64,000 nt of DNA, from contig JALSSC010000072.1 of NCBI GenBank assembly GCA_026984455.1, positions 1-64,000 of the forward strand, in the 5' to 3' direction. The position numbers were made by a program, and so were the translations under genes. Below the pieces are notes generated by a model. That model saw nothing but the letters and a program-made list of their open reading frames with translations. It was not told the origin of the DNA and ran no database searches. Source of the stretch: Chromatiaceae bacterium. GTDB lineage: Bacteria; Pseudomonadota; Gammaproteobacteria; Chromatiales; Chromatiaceae. Below, piece by piece: positions 49,452-62,677 of this stretch (its first letter is position 1; the number at the start of each line of letters is the position of its first letter).

Positions 49452-51002
49452 CTAGGCATGTTCCAGATACTGTAACATCTGCCGTGGCGTCAGTTTGACG
49501 CTTGCCGGGCCGTTGCGGATGTAGAAGTCCTCGTCGTTGCCCACCAGCAGAAAGGCGGGCTCGGGCGATCGGCGGCATTCGATCACCAGGATCTCCCGGC
49601 CGTGCAAGGGGGTGACCAGGGTCTCGATGTAGCGGGCGAAGCCGCCGCCGATATGCTTTCCCAGCAGGTTCTTGACGTGCAACAGGCAACGGTCGGCGTT
49701 GGCGAAGGCGTCGGCCTCCAGGCCCAGGACCTCGCCGTCGTCGTTCACGCCGATGAGCAGGAGCCCGCCGCGGGTGTTGAGAAGGCCCACCACCCCCTTG
49801 AGCCAGGCCAGTTCGATGGCCTTGTCCGGCCGCCCGCTGCGCAGGTTGAAACGCACCGTGGACTTGAACTCCAGTTCCGGGCCTTCGCCCCTGCGCAGGA
49901 GGGCGTCGAGGCGCTCCTCGCGCCGTTCGGGATCGTCACTCAGGGCCTGCACCGGGCGCAGTTGATGGCCGTAGCGGCGCGCCAGCGCCCAGGCCGCCGC
50001 CAGCATCAGGCCCAGGATCAGCAGGCCCCAGCCGAGCAACTGGCCTCGACGGTGTTGGGTCAGGCCCACGAGGTCCTCCTCCGGGGCCGCCACCGCCAGC
50101 CACAGGGGATAACGGCCGTTGCCCAGGGGTTCGCTCATGAGCCACCAGTGGCCGCCGGGTCCGGCGAAGCGCAGGGGCTCGCGTGCCGGGCGGTCGGCCT
50201 GCCGCCAGGCCGCGAGGCCCGCCAGGATGGCGCCCGAGCCCAGGCGCCCCGGGTCCAGGGCCACCTCCAGGCGGCCGCCTTCGGTGGGCATCAGGAGCCG
50301 GCCTCCGCCTTCGTGCAGAAAGGCCAGGCCGCGCCCGCCCACCGGGATGCGGGCGATGGCCTGGAGCAGGTCGGAGAGCAACAGGTCGATCCCCAGCACC
50401 CAGCGGTGGCCTTGCCGTTGCCAGGAGACCGCGCCCGTGGTGCCCGGGGCGTTGCGGGTGAAGAACAGATAGGGCGGGGTCCAACGCGGCTCGGTGCCTG
50501 CGGCGATCTCGAACCAGGGCCGCCGGCGCGGGTCGTAGTCCAGGTGTGCCGGCCCCTGGCCCGGGCCGGTCCGGCCGTGCTCCCAGCGCATCCAGGTGAA
50601 ACGGCCCTCGGCACTGCGCCGGCGCAGGGTCCAGGTGCCGTCGGCCTCGCGTGCCAGGAAGGCCTCGCGCCCCCGGTCGTCGGCCAGGGTCAGCCCGGAG
50701 ACCTGGGGCAGGCGTTCCAGGAGGGGGATGAAGCGTCGTGCCAGGGCTTCGGGGTCCGGGGTCAGGTCGCCCTCCGCGCCCCAGGCTGCGGCCGTGTGCA
50801 GGGCCCGGTCCAGGGGGCGGAAGAACGCCAGCACCGCCTGGCGCGCCTCCTGGGCGGCGCGGCCGGTCTGCTCCATGGCCAGATCCCGGCTCATGCCCTT
50901 GCCCACCCAGGACCAGAGCCCCCAGAGGGCCAGGGCGGCCAGGGCCACCAGGGAGAGCAGATCGACGAGCAGACGCTTGCGGGGGGACAGGGAACGGAAC
51001 AC
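49452..51002 (-). CDS. Membrane sensor-like protein with C-terminal AlbA_2/Schlafen-type domain
   Basis: About 516 residues. TM1 (about 12-32) and TM2 (about 330-350) enclose a large periplasmic region that resembles a double-Cache sensor (DYDPRRRPWFEIAAG and WVLGIDLLLSDLL). The cytoplasmic C-terminus (about 385-510) has the AlbA_2/Schlafen AAA_4-like pattern: ELEFKSTVRFNL, then GGLLLIGVNDDGEVLGLE and DFYIRNGPASVKL. There is no kinase, cyclase or methyl-acceptor output domain. Its role is not known. The GTG at 51002 with GAGG five bases before it is chosen; the open frame to 51098 would start inside a dispersed repeat. Confidence 0.7.
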   Translation of the reverse strand: MFRSLSPRKRLLVDLLSLVALAALALWGLWSWVGKGMSRDLAMEQTGRAAQEARQAVLAFFRPLDRALHTAAAWGAEGDLTPDPEALARRFIPLLERLPQVSGLTLADDRGREAFLAREADGTWTLRRRSAEGRFTWMRWEHGRTGPGQGPAHLDYDPRRRPWFEIAAGTEPRWTPPYLFFTRNAPGTTGAVSWQRQGHRWVLGIDLLLSDLLQAIARIPVGGRGLAFLHEGGGRLLMPTEGGRLEVALDPGRLGSGAILAGLAAWRQADRPAREPLRFAGPGGHWWLMSEPLGNGRYPLWLAVAAPEEDLVGLTQHRRGQLLGWGLLILGLMLAAAWALARRYGHQLRPVQALSDDPERREERLDALLRRGEGPELEFKSTVRFNLRSGRPDKAIELAWLKGVVGLLNTRGGLLLIGVNDDGEVLGLEADAFANADRCLLHVKNLLGKHIGGGFARYIETLVTPLHGREILVIECRRSPEPAFLLVGNDEDFYIRNGPASVKLTPRQMLQYLEHA

Positions 51003-51310
51003 CGGGGCCTCGGGTGGGGGCTGAAAGGGGTGAACTATACCCGCACCCGCGGGCTTTTTCCGGCCGATCGAGGGCACGATCAGGACCACGTCATCCAACC
51101 ACTCAAGTCATTGAAAACCGCGCCAGTGGCCTTCCCTGAAAATGTCTGCGGCAGGGATGCCGCAGTCAAGCCTACAGGGAGGTATTCACGGCGTTTTTCA
51201 GGGAAGGCCACTGGCCGAGGGGCGGTTAGATGACGGAGCCCTGAGGGCACGATACGGGTGAGGGGGTATATCATGGGGTGTCCCGGAGAACCCAGCGAGG
51301 GCCCATACGG
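51003..51310. other. Intergenic region between the sensor-like gene and cca
   Basis: 308 bases that hold the second copy of the dispersed palindromic repeat (51079-51215) and the 5' region of cca. No gene is credible here. Confidence 0.6.
51079..51215 (-). repeat. Dispersed palindromic repeat, copy 2 (complete element)
   Basis: 51079-51205 is the perfect reverse complement of window bases 1-127. Here the palindrome is complete: a 21-base arm at 51122-51142 (GCCAGTGGCCTTCCCTGAAA then A) is the exact reverse complement of 51195-51215. The inner hairpin CTGCGGCA-GGGA-TGCCGCAG lies between. This 94-bp unit with long perfect terminal inverted repeats and no gene looks like a MITE or large REP. 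A 43-bp tail (51079-51121) is also shared with copy 1. Confidence 0.88.
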
Positions 51311-52549
51311 ATGCAGATCTATCTGGTCGGCGGTGCCGTGCGTGACCGCCTGCTCGGGCGGCCCGTGAGCGAGCGTGACTACGTGGTGGTGGGGGCCACC
51401 CCCGAGGAGATGAGGGCCCGCGGTTTTCGCCAAGTGGGGCGCGAGTTTCCGGTCTTCCTGCACCCCCGGACGGGCGAGGAATACGCCCTGGCCCGCACCC
51501 GGCGCAGGCCGCGCGCGGAGGCTGGGCCGCCGGTGGTCCACGCCTCCCCCGAGGTGACCCTGGAACAGGACCTGGCCCGCCGCGACCTCACCATCAACGC
51601 CCTGGCCGAGGACGACGCGGGGCGGCTCGTGGATCCCTACGGCGGCCTCGCCGATCTGCGGGCACGGCGTCTGCGTCACCTCTCCCCGGACTTTGCCGAA
51701 GACCCGGTGCGCATCCTGCGGGTGGCCCGGTTCATGGCCAGATACCGCGGCCTGGGGTTCCATGTGGCGGCCGAGACCCTGGCGCTCATGTCCGCCCTGG
51801 TGGCGGAAGGGGCCCTCGACCGGGTGACGCCGGAGCGGGTCTGGAAGGAGACCGAGCGCGCCCTGGGCGAGCCCCATCCCGCGGCCTTCGTGGAGACCCT
51901 GCGCGCCTGCGGCGCCTTGCAAAGGCTGTTTCCGGAACTGGAGCGCCTGTTCGGGGTGCCGCAGCCGGCGCGCTGGCATCCGGAGATCGACACCGGGGTG
52001 CACACCCTGCTGGTGGTGGAACGGGCGCGGGCCTTGAGCGACGATCCGGCGGTGGTGTTCGCGGCCCTCACCCACGACCTGGGCAAGGGCACCACGCCCG
52101 CGGACATCCTGCCCAGCCACAAGGGCCATGAGGGGCGGGGCGCCGAGCTGGTGGCGGGTCTCTGCCGGCGCTGGCGGGCGCCCAACCGGTTCCGCGACCT
52201 GGCCCTGGCGGTGGCCCGTTGTCACGGCCTCACCCATCACGCCTTCGAGCTGCGGCCGGCGCGGGTGGTGGATCTCTTCGCCGACCTCGACGCCTTCCGC
52301 CGCCCGCGCCGGCTGGAGGATTTCCTGCTCGCCTGCGAGGCGGACTACCGCGGCCGTTACGGTTTCGAGGAACGCCCCTACCCCCAGGCCGAGCAGGTGC
52401 GCCTCTGGTTCCGGGCGGCGGCGACCGTGGACGCGGGCGCGCTGGCCCGCGCGCTGCCCGAGCCCGCCCGCATCCCCGGCGCGGTGCGGGAGGCGCGGAT
52501 CGCGGCGGTGCGCCGGGCGCCGCGCCTGCCCGTCCCGGACGAGACCTGA
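51311..52549 (+). CDS. cca: CCA tRNA nucleotidyltransferase with HD domain
   Basis: A 412-residue class-II enzyme that adds or repairs the 3' CCA of tRNA. GGAVRDRLLG, the metal-binding ERDYVVVGA and RRDLTINALA form the nucleotidyltransferase head. The C-terminal HD phosphohydrolase domain has THDLGKG and HEGRGAELV. The ATG at 51311 (MQIYLVGG) matches the family start. Its stop overlaps the next gene by one base in TGATG. Confidence 0.96.
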   Translation: MQIYLVGGAVRDRLLGRPVSERDYVVVGATPEEMRARGFRQVGREFPVFLHPRTGEEYALARTRRRPRAEAGPPVVHASPEVTLEQDLARRDLTINALAEDDAGRLVDPYGGLADLRARRLRHLSPDFAEDPVRILRVARFMARYRGLGFHVAAETLALMSALVAEGALDRVTPERVWKETERALGEPHPAAFVETLRACGALQRLFPELERLFGVPQPARWHPEIDTGVHTLLVVERARALSDDPAVVFAALTHDLGKGTTPADILPSHKGHEGRGAELVAGLCRRWRAPNRFRDLALAVARCHGLTHHAFELRPARVVDLFADLDAFRRPRRLEDFLLACEADYRGRYGFEERPYPQAEQVRLWFRAAATVDAGALARALPEPARIPGAVREARIAAVRRAPRLPVPDET

Positions 52550-52974
52550 TGGAGGGCTATGCCGCCCTGTTCGGCGCCAGCTTTCTGGCCGCCACCTTCG
52601 TGCCCTTCTCCTCGGAGGCCCTGCTGGTCGCCCTGCTGATCGCCGGCGCCGACGCCTGGTCCGCCTGGGCGGTGGCGAGTGTGGGCAATACCCTCGGCGG
52701 CCTGTTGAACTGGTTCCTGGGCCGCCACCTGCGGCGTTACCGGGAGCGGCGTTGGTTTCCCGTGGACGCGCCCCGCCTGGAGCGGGCGGCCCGGGGTTTT
52801 CGCCGCTACGGGGCCTGGAGCCTGTTGTTCAGTTGGCTGCCGGTGGTGGGCGATCCCCTGACCCTGGCGGCGGGGGTGTTGGGCTACGGCCTGCTCCCCT
52901 TCCTGGCCCTGGTGTTCCTGGGCAAGGCGGCCCGCTATGGGCTGCTGGTGGCAGGCGTGGCGGCGGCCTCGTGA
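52549..52974 (+). CDS. YqaA-family (DedA-like) inner-membrane protein
   Basis: A 141-residue membrane protein of the YqaA/VTT-like group. It starts LFGASFLAATFVPFSSEALL, has NTLGGLLNWFLGR and a second half WLPVVGDPLTLAAGVL. About four hydrophobic segments. Relatives are thought to move or flip lipids; that is inference from the DedA superfamily. It is translationally coupled to cca and to the next gene (GTGA overlap). Confidence 0.88.
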   Translation: MEGYAALFGASFLAATFVPFSSEALLVALLIAGADAWSAWAVASVGNTLGGLLNWFLGRHLRRYRERRWFPVDAPRLERAARGFRRYGAWSLLFSWLPVVGDPLTLAAGVLGYGLLPFLALVFLGKAARYGLLVAGVAAAS

Positions 52975-53666
52975 GCCGCGAACCGCCCCGTCACAGCGCC
53001 GCCCGCTGGGCCTGGGAGTTCCTCCGCCGCAATCCCGGATACCGGCGCCAGTGGCGGGCCTTCAAGGCCACCTGGGATGCCTTGGAGGCCGCCTACGGCC
53101 GCCCGCCCCGGCGCGACTTCAATGCCTGGAAGCGCGATCCCCGGGCCTGGGTGAGCGCCGCCGAATGCCCCGAAGGCGAGTGCCGGGTGGACCAGGACAA
53201 GGTCCTCATCGAATGCGCCCTGGGGGCGCGTTGGGGGTTCTACAAGTTCCCGCCGGACCCGGACGACGCCGAGGCGGTCGAGGCGGGGCGGTTGCGCTGG
53301 CGGCCCTTGGAACGGACGGCGGTGGAGGTGCGGGGCGAGGACCCCGGCTGGCTGGGCGCGGACCCGGCCCGGGTCGCCCTGGGCTTCGATCTGCGCCTGC
53401 CCCTGGCGCCCCAGTGGGCGCAGGCGAAGCGGCGCCTGCAGATCCTCCAACGACGACGGCTGCGCTGCGGGGAGATCCGCCTGCTCCGCATCCGTGAACT
53501 CGCCCCGCGCCTGGCGCTGTGTCTGCGCCTGTTGGACCGGGAGGCGGCCGGTGAAGATCCGGCACGCGATCCGGAACTGGCCGGCGAGGACCTGGCCGCC
53601 CTGCGCCGCGAGGCCCTGGCCTGGCGTGACGGCGGCTACCGGACGCTGGCCGGGCTGCCGGAATAG
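52971..53666 (+). CDS. Uncharacterised protein with DUF6499-like N-terminus
   Basis: A 231-residue cytosolic, basic protein. The N-terminal RWAWEFLRRNPGYRRQWRAF resembles the DUF6499-type domain often found in regulators carried by integrative elements, but here it sits after cca and a YqaA gene. The middle has a Pro/Asp-rich region; the C-terminal half is helical and Arg/Leu-rich (RRLQILQRRRLR). No DNA-binding motif is certain. The GTG at 52971 overlaps the YqaA stop, which fixes the start. Confidence 0.6.
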   Translation: MSREPPRHSAARWAWEFLRRNPGYRRQWRAFKATWDALEAAYGRPPRRDFNAWKRDPRAWVSAAECPEGECRVDQDKVLIECALGARWGFYKFPPDPDDAEAVEAGRLRWRPLERTAVEVRGEDPGWLGADPARVALGFDLRLPLAPQWAQAKRRLQILQRRRLRCGEIRLLRIRELAPRLALCLRLLDREAAGEDPARDPELAGEDLAALRREALAWRDGGYRTLAGLPE

Positions 53667-53675
53667 CGGGCGGGG

Positions 53676-54985
<1,310 letters not shown>

Positions 54986-54989
<4 letters not shown>

Positions 54990-56614
54990 GTGGGGCCTCC
55001 TCTTTCGTCTTTTCCGGCCAGCCGCCAGTTTCGGAACCTCAGGTGGAAACAGCTCCCCCCGGATGGGACGGGCATGTATTCCAGGCCGATCCAGTTGATC
55101 TCACAGAGTTCCCGGGCGATGTAGAGGCCCAGGCCCGTGCCCTGGTTGCGGGTGGTGAAGAAGGGCTCGAATATCTGGCGGGCCTTCCCCGGTGGAATCC
55201 CAGGGCCGTCGTCGAGTACGTCCAGGTAGGGATAGGGGCTCTCCCTGGACAGGCCGCCGGCGAGCTGGATCCGCACATCGGGACCGGCGTGACTCACGGC
55301 ATTGTCGCACAGGATCTCCAGGACTTGGCGGAGCTGTCTGGGATCGGCCTGGACCTCCAGACGGGGGGGGGCGATCTCTACCGTCGGTGCCTCAGGGGCT
55401 TGCGGGTGCAGGTCGGCGAACTCCCGGACGAAGGCCGCGCACCAGGCGGCCAGGGGGAGGAATTCGGGGCGTGCCCGGCTGCGCCGGGAGAGCCCGAGCA
55501 CGGTCTCCACGATCTCGTTCACGCGCCGGGTATTGTCGCCAATGATCTCGATCAGGCGCCGGTCACCGCTGTCCAGGGCGTCGCTCTCGGCGAGCAACTG
55601 GGCGGCGTGGCCGATGGCCCCGAGGGGGTTGCGGATCTCGTGGGCGATGCTCGCGGTGAGGCGGCCGAGGGAGGCCAGCTTCATTTGCTGGGCCTGCTCG
55701 GCGACCCGGGCGTTGTCTTCGAGGAACACCAGGGTGGCGCCGCCGGCACCGCCCAGGGGCATGAAGCCGGGCTTGATCTCGGGACCACCCGTCTGGGGAC
55801 GGTAGATGGCCGGGCGGCGTGTGGGGTCCCTGCGCCACTGTCTCAGCATCTCCGCGATGGGCGGTGAGACAGACTTCAAGGGGGCGCCGCGCTCGGCCCG
55901 GGGCATGCCCAACAGGCGCCAGGCGGTGAGGTTCAGGTGGCGGATGACGCCCTCGCCGTCCACCACCAGCACTCCGGTGTTCATGTGCTGGATGATGTAG
56001 TCGTTGAGTGCGCCGAGGTTGGCCAGATCCAACTTCTGGCGGGCGGCCAGGCGTTCGCCCTCCTGGATACGGCGCGCCAACCCATGGGCGAGCAGGGCGA
56101 CGGCGAAGAAGGTGACGCCCAGGAGACCGGCCTGGGGGAAGGCGAGGAACTGGGCCTCCCCCCGCCACCAGGCGAAGAGCTGCTCTGCGAGCACTGCCAG
56201 GGTGGCGAGGGAGGCGTGGAGCAGGGCCAGGCGCCCGGCCATGAGCAGGCTGCCGCCGGTGAGGGACACCGCGATGAGCAGGGCCAGGCCGCTGGAGACA
56301 CCGCCGCTCGCGTGCATGAGCAGGGTCAAGGCGGCGATGTCGATCCACAGGGCCCATTGCACCTGGCGTTGCGCCGCGGGGGTGTGCCAATGCACGAACA
56401 GGCCGCCGGCCAGGACGAAGCCCAGGTAGAGGAGCGAGACCAGGGCGAACAGGGCGGGGGCCGCCGCGCCCAGGGTCCAGTAGCGGCCGCCGAAGAAGAA
56501 CAGATCCACCAGGATCAGGGCGATGGCCAGGCGGTAGACGAAGAACATCCGCAGGCCCTGCCAGGAGGGGGCGAGGCGCTGCGTCGTGCTCGGCGGAGGG
56601 GGGAGGGCGGTCAT
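54986..56614 (-). CDS. pilS: Sensor histidine kinase PilS
   Basis: A 542-residue kinase with about six transmembrane helices (about 20-185), then a PAS domain (about 205-310), HisKA with the phospho-histidine in [15 protein letters not shown] and an HATPase ending in [12 protein letters not shown]. That six-helix-PAS layout is characteristic of PilS. It partners PilR, encoded immediately downstream. Two starts are possible, ATG 56614 and ATG 56647. Neither has a good ribosome site; I chose the shorter. It is divergent from sucC. Confidence 0.9.
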
Positions 56615-56687
56615 GGGCGGCGTTGCTTCGGAAAGTGCCCCCATCATAGACGGCCCCGCTTTCCTGCGTCATCCACCGGGGCCCGAA

Positions 56688-56696
56688 TGCTATACT
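56688..56696 (+). promoter_or_regulatory. Candidate extended -10 of sucC
   Basis: TGCTATACT gives a TGn-TATACT extended -10 at 56688-56696. The -35 region is weak. The sucC ATG lies about 43 bases on. Confidence 0.45.
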
Positions 56697-56738
56697 CGCC
56701 CGGGTTTGCCGCCCTGGGGCGGCCCCTCGGAGCCGAGA

Positions 56739-57911
56739 ATGAACCTGCACGAATACCAGGCGAAGGAGTTGTTCAGCGAGTACGGCATCCCCGTCCCTTC
56801 CGGGCTGACGGCGGAGACCCCGGACGAGGCCCTGGCCGCGGCCCGCGAGCTGGGCGGAGACACCTGGATGGTCAAGGCCCAGGCCCACACCGGCGGCCGG
56901 GGCAAGGCCGGCGGGGTGCTCCGGGCGCGGGGGTACGAAGAGTTGGCGGTGGCCGCCCGGCGCCTCCTGGGCAGCCGCTTGGTGACGGCCCAGAGCGGCC
57001 CCGCCGGCCTGCCCGTTTCCCGGGTGCTGATCGAACGGCCCACGGCCATCGGGCGCGAACTCTATCTGGGGATGCTGGTGGATCGCGCCCGGGGCAGAGT
57101 GTTGATCATGGCCTCGCCCGACGGTGGCATGGACATCGAACAGGTGGCCCGCGAGACCCCCGCGCGGATCCTTTCCACCCCCGTCCAGCCCGCGGCCGGC
57201 CTGCAACCCTGGCAGGCGCGCCGGCTGGGCTTCGCCCTCGGCCTGGACAGGGACGGGATCCGGCTGTTGGCGCGCCTCCTCGGTGGCCTCTACCGGCTGT
57301 TTCTGGAATGCGACGCCGGCCTGGTGGAGATCAACCCCCTGGTGATCACGGCGGAAGGCGGCCTCGTCGCCCTGGACGCCAAGATCCACCTCGACGACAA
57401 CGCCCTCTACCGCCATCCCGCCCTGCAGGCCCTCCACGATCCCTCCCAGGAGGACCCGCGCGAACTGGAGGCGGCCCGCCACGGCCTCAACTACGTGCGC
57501 CTGGACGGCACCATCGGTTGCATGGTCAACGGCGCCGGCCTGGCCATGGCCACCATGGACCTGGTCAAGCTGCACGGCGCCGAACCGGCCAATTTCCTCG
57601 ACGTGGGCGGCACCGCCACCGCCGAGCGGGTGGCCGAGGCCTTCAAGCTCATCCTCTCGGACCGGCGGGTGCGGGCGGTGCTGGTGAACATCTTCGGCGG
57701 CATCGTGCGCTGCGACCTGATCGCCGAGGGTATCGTCCAGGCGGTGCGCAAGGTGGCCATGGAGGTGCCGGTGGTGGTGCGCCTCGAAGGCACCAACGCC
57801 GAGCGGGGCCTGGAGATCCTCGCCGCCAGCGGCCTCGACCTGATCGCCGCCGAGGATCTGGAGACCGCCGCCACCCAGGTGGTGGCCGCGGCCGGAGGGG
57901 CGCAGGCATGA
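56739..57911 (+). CDS. sucC: Succinyl-CoA synthetase, beta subunit
   Basis: A 390-residue ATP-grasp subunit, starting [20 protein letters not shown]. With SucD it couples succinyl-CoA to succinate and nucleotide triphosphate. [15 protein letters not shown] and the C-terminal [16 protein letters not shown] are the family blocks. A stand-alone sucCD pair, away from sucAB, suits an organism whose 2-oxoglutarate dehydrogenase is separate or absent. Its stop overlaps sucD by four bases. Confidence 0.97.
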   Translation: MNLHEYQAKELFSEYGIPVPSGLTAETPDEALAAARELGGDTWMVKAQAHTGGRGKAGGVLRARGYEELAVAARRLLGSRLVTAQSGPAGLPVSRVLIERPTAIGRELYLGMLVDRARGRVLIMASPDGGMDIEQVARETPARILSTPVQPAAGLQPWQARRLGFALGLDRDGIRLLARLLGGLYRLFLECDAGLVEINPLVITAEGGLVALDAKIHLDDNALYRHPALQALHDPSQEDPRELEAARHGLNYVRLDGTIGCMVNGAGLAMATMDLVKLHGAEPANFLDVGGTATAERVAEAFKLILSDRRVRAVLVNIFGGIVRCDLIAEGIVQAVRKVAMEVPVVVRLEGTNAERGLEILAASGLDLIAAEDLETAATQVVAAAGGAQA

Positions 57912-58780
57912 GCATCCTCGTCGATCGTCACACCCGGGTGATCTGTCAGGGCTTCACCGGCCGACAGGGGACCTTCCACAGCGAGCAGGCGATTGCCTAC
58001 GGCACCCGCCTGGTGGGTGGGGTGACCCCGGGCAAGGGCGGGCAGACCCATCTCGACCGGCCGGTGTTCGACACCGTGCACGATGCGGTGCGCGAGACCG
58101 GCGCCGAGGCCAGCATGATCTACGTGCCCGCCGCCTTCGCCGCGGACGCGGTCCTGGAGGCGGCCGACGCCGGCATCCGCCTCGTCGTGTGCATCACCGA
58201 GGGCATCCCGGTGCTGGACATGCTGCGGGTGCGCGCCGCCCTCACGGGCGGCGACACCCGCCTGATCGGGCCCAACTGTCCCGGCATCATCACCCCGGGG
58301 GAGTGCAAGATCGGCATCATGCCCGGGGCCATCCACCGCCCCGGCCGGATCGGCATCGTCTCCCGTTCCGGCACCCTCACCTACGAGGCGGTCCATCAGA
58401 CCACCCGCGAGGGCCTGGGCCAGAGCACCTGCGTCGGGATCGGCGGCGACCCCATCCACGGCCTCGACTTCATCGACTGCCTGGCCCTGTTCGAGGCCGA
58501 TCCCGCGACCGAGGGGGTGGTCCTGGTGGGGGAGATCGGCGGCAGCGCCGAAGAAGAGGCCGCGGCCTATATCCGCGACCACATGCGCAAGCCCGTGGTG
58601 GCCTATATCGCCGGGGTCACCGCCCCGCCCGGTCGCCGCATGGGTCATGCCGGGGCCATCGTCAGTGGCGGCCAGGGCACCGCCGAGGGCAAATACGCCG
58701 CCCTCGAGGCCGCCGGCGTGGCGACGGTGCGTTCCCCCACCGAGATGGGGCGGCGCATGGCCGCGCTCCTGCGGGCCTGA
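57908..58780 (+). CDS. sucD: Succinyl-CoA synthetase, alpha subunit
   Basis: A 290-residue CoA-binding subunit. [20 protein letters not shown] is at the N-terminus, and the phospho-histidine is in [11 protein letters not shown] near residue 246. [17 protein letters not shown] is the CoA-ligase signature. Length is normal. nadE follows after three bases. Confidence 0.97.
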   Translation: MSILVDRHTRVICQGFTGRQGTFHSEQAIAYGTRLVGGVTPGKGGQTHLDRPVFDTVHDAVRETGAEASMIYVPAAFAADAVLEAADAGIRLVVCITEGIPVLDMLRVRAALTGGDTRLIGPNCPGIITPGECKIGIMPGAIHRPGRIGIVSRSGTLTYEAVHQTTREGLGQSTCVGIGGDPIHGLDFIDCLALFEADPATEGVVLVGEIGGSAEEEAAAYIRDHMRKPVVAYIAGVTAPPGRRMGHAGAIVSGGQGTAEGKYAALEAAGVATVRSPTEMGRRMAALLRA

Positions 58781-58783
58781 GCC

Positions 58784-60780
<1,997 letters not shown>

Positions 60781-60867
60781 ACTCGCGTTACTGCCGGAGA
60801 GGCCTCGCTGGCGATGGTTGGCGCGGTGCAGACCGCTCTTGGCCTCTGGCGACCGTCTTCTGTCCCC

Positions 60868-60876
60868 TGTTACAAT
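60868..60876 (+). promoter_or_regulatory. Extended -10 promoter of gatCAB
   Basis: TGTTACAAT (TG, one base, TACAAT) lies about 30 bases before the gatC start. The -35 region is weak, as usual for extended -10 promoters. Confidence 0.5.
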
Positions 60877-60906
60877 CCACGCCGCGTTTTTCCCGACGAG
60901 GCCCCC

Positions 60907-61194
60907 ATGTCACTGCAACACTCGGATGTCGAAAAGATCGCCCGTCTCGCCCATCTCGCCTTGAACGGCGACGAGGCGGACGCCTATGCCACGGAACTGT
61001 CCGGGATTCTCGATCTGGTGGCGCAGATGGAGCGGGCGGATACGACCGGGGTGACGCCCATGGCCCATCCCCTGGATATGCCCCAGCGCCTGCGTCCGGA
61101 CGAGGTCACGGAGGGGGACCGGCGGGACTTCTACCAAGCCATTGCCCCGGCCACCGAACGGGGTCTCTATCTGGTCCCCAAGGTCATCGATTGA
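60907..61194 (+). CDS. gatC: Asp/Glu-tRNA amidotransferase, subunit C
   Basis: A 95-residue small subunit that holds GatA and GatB together. It starts [20 protein letters not shown] and has the [17 protein letters not shown] region. gatA follows after seven bases. The presence of gatCAB shows that Gln-tRNA and/or Asn-tRNA are made by transamidation in this organism. Confidence 0.95.
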   Translation: MSLQHSDVEKIARLAHLALNGDEADAYATELSGILDLVAQMERADTTGVTPMAHPLDMPQRLRPDEVTEGDRRDFYQAIAPATERGLYLVPKVID

Positions 61195-61201
61195 GGCCCC
61201 C

Positions 61202-62656
61202 ATGCACCAATTCTCCCTCGCCCGGCTCGCCGCCGGTCTGGCTGCCGGTGAGTTCTCCAGCCGCGAACTCACCGCGCATTTCCTCGACCGGATCGAACGT
61301 CACGATCCCCGGCTCAACGCCTTCGTCACCGTGACCCGTGATGCCGCCCTGGCCCAGGCCGGGGCCGCGGATGCCCGATTGCGGGCGGGGGAGGCGGGCC
61401 CCCTCACTGGTATCCCCCTGGCCCACAAGGACATCTTCTGTACCGAGGGGGTGCGCACCAGTTGTGCCTCGCGGATGCTCGATGGTTTCACCGCCCCCTA
61501 TGACGCCACCGTGGTGGAGCGCCTGAAGGCAGCGGGCATGGTGATGTTGGGCAAGACCAACATGGACGAGTTCGCCATGGGTTCGTCCAGCGAGACCTCC
61601 TGGTACGGCCCGGTGAAGAACCCGTGGGATCCGGCGCGGGTACCCGGGGGGTCGTCCGGCGGCTCGGCGGCGGCGGTGGCGGCGCGCCTGGCCCCGGCCG
61701 CCACGGGTACCGATACCGGTGGTTCGATCCGTCAGCCTGCGGCCCTTTGCGGTCTGAGCGGGCTCAAGCCCACCTATGGCCGGGTCTCGCGTTGGGGAAT
61801 GATCGCCTTCGCCTCCAGCCTGGATCAGGGCGGCCCCATGGCCCGCAGCGCCGAAGACCTGGCCTTGTTGCTCCCGGCCATGGCGGGTTTCGATGAGCGC
61901 GACTCCACCAGCAGTCCGGAACCTGTGCCTGACTACCCGGCCCAACTGGACGAGGACGTGAAGGGCCTGCGGGTCGGCCTGCCCAGGGAATGGTTCCGCG
62001 AGGGCCTGGACGCCGGGGTGGCGGCCTCCATCGAGGAAGCGCGTCGGGTATTGGAGGGCCTGGGGGTGGTCTTCCGCGACATCGACCTGCCCAACAGCGC
62101 CCTGGCGGTGCCGGCCTATTATGTGGTGGCTCCGGCCGAGTGTTCCTCGAACCTGGCCCGTTACGATGGTGTCCGTTACGGATATCGTTGCGAGGCCCCG
62201 CGTGACCTGGAGGACCTCTACCGCCGCTCCCGCTCGGAGGCCTTCGGGGCCGAGGTGAAGCGGCGTATCATGATGGGGACCTATGTCCTCTCGGCGGGCT
62301 ATTACGACGCCTATTATCTAAAGGCCCAGAAGATACGCCGCCTGATCGCCGATGACTTCCGCGCCGCCTTCGCCGAAGTGGATCTGATCCTGGGGCCCAC
62401 CAGCCCGACCCGCGCCTTCCGTCTGGGCGAGAAGACGGCGGACCCGGTGACCATGTACCTCTCCGATATCTATACCATCGCCGTGAACCTCGCGGGCCTG
62501 CCCGGACTGACCGTGCCGGCACCGATGGCCGGTGGCTTGCCGGTGGGCCTGCAATTGGTGGGCGACTATTTTCAGGAGGGGCGGTTACTCAATCTCGCCC
62601 ACCGCCTGCAACGGACCACCGATTGGCACTTGGCGACCCCGCCGGGCTTCGACTGA
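61202..62656 (+). CDS. gatA: Asp/Glu-tRNA amidotransferase, subunit A
   Basis: A 484-residue amidase that releases ammonia from glutamine. The Ser-cisSer-Lys triad is K76 (LAHKDIF), S151 ([10 protein letters not shown]) and S175 ([11 protein letters not shown]). Length is normal. It is followed by gatB after 21 bases with a GGGGAGG ribosome site. Confidence 0.97.
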   Translation: MHQFSLARLAAGLAAGEFSSRELTAHFLDRIERHDPRLNAFVTVTRDAALAQAGAADARLRAGEAGPLTGIPLAHKDIFCTEGVRTSCASRMLDGFTAPYDATVVERLKAAGMVMLGKTNMDEFAMGSSSETSWYGPVKNPWDPARVPGGSSGGSAAAVAARLAPAATGTDTGGSIRQPAALCGLSGLKPTYGRVSRWGMIAFASSLDQGGPMARSAEDLALLLPAMAGFDERDSTSSPEPVPDYPAQLDEDVKGLRVGLPREWFREGLDAGVAASIEEARRVLEGLGVVFRDIDLPNSALAVPAYYVVAPAECSSNLARYDGVRYGYRCEAPRDLEDLYRRSRSEAFGAEVKRRIMMGTYVLSAGYYDAYYLKAQKIRRLIADDFRAAFAEVDLILGPTSPTRAFRLGEKTADPVTMYLSDIYTIAVNLAGLPGLTVPAPMAGGLPVGLQLVGDYFQEGRLLNLAHRLQRTTDWHLATPPGFD

Positions 62657-62677
62657 GGAAGGGGAGGTAACAGATCC

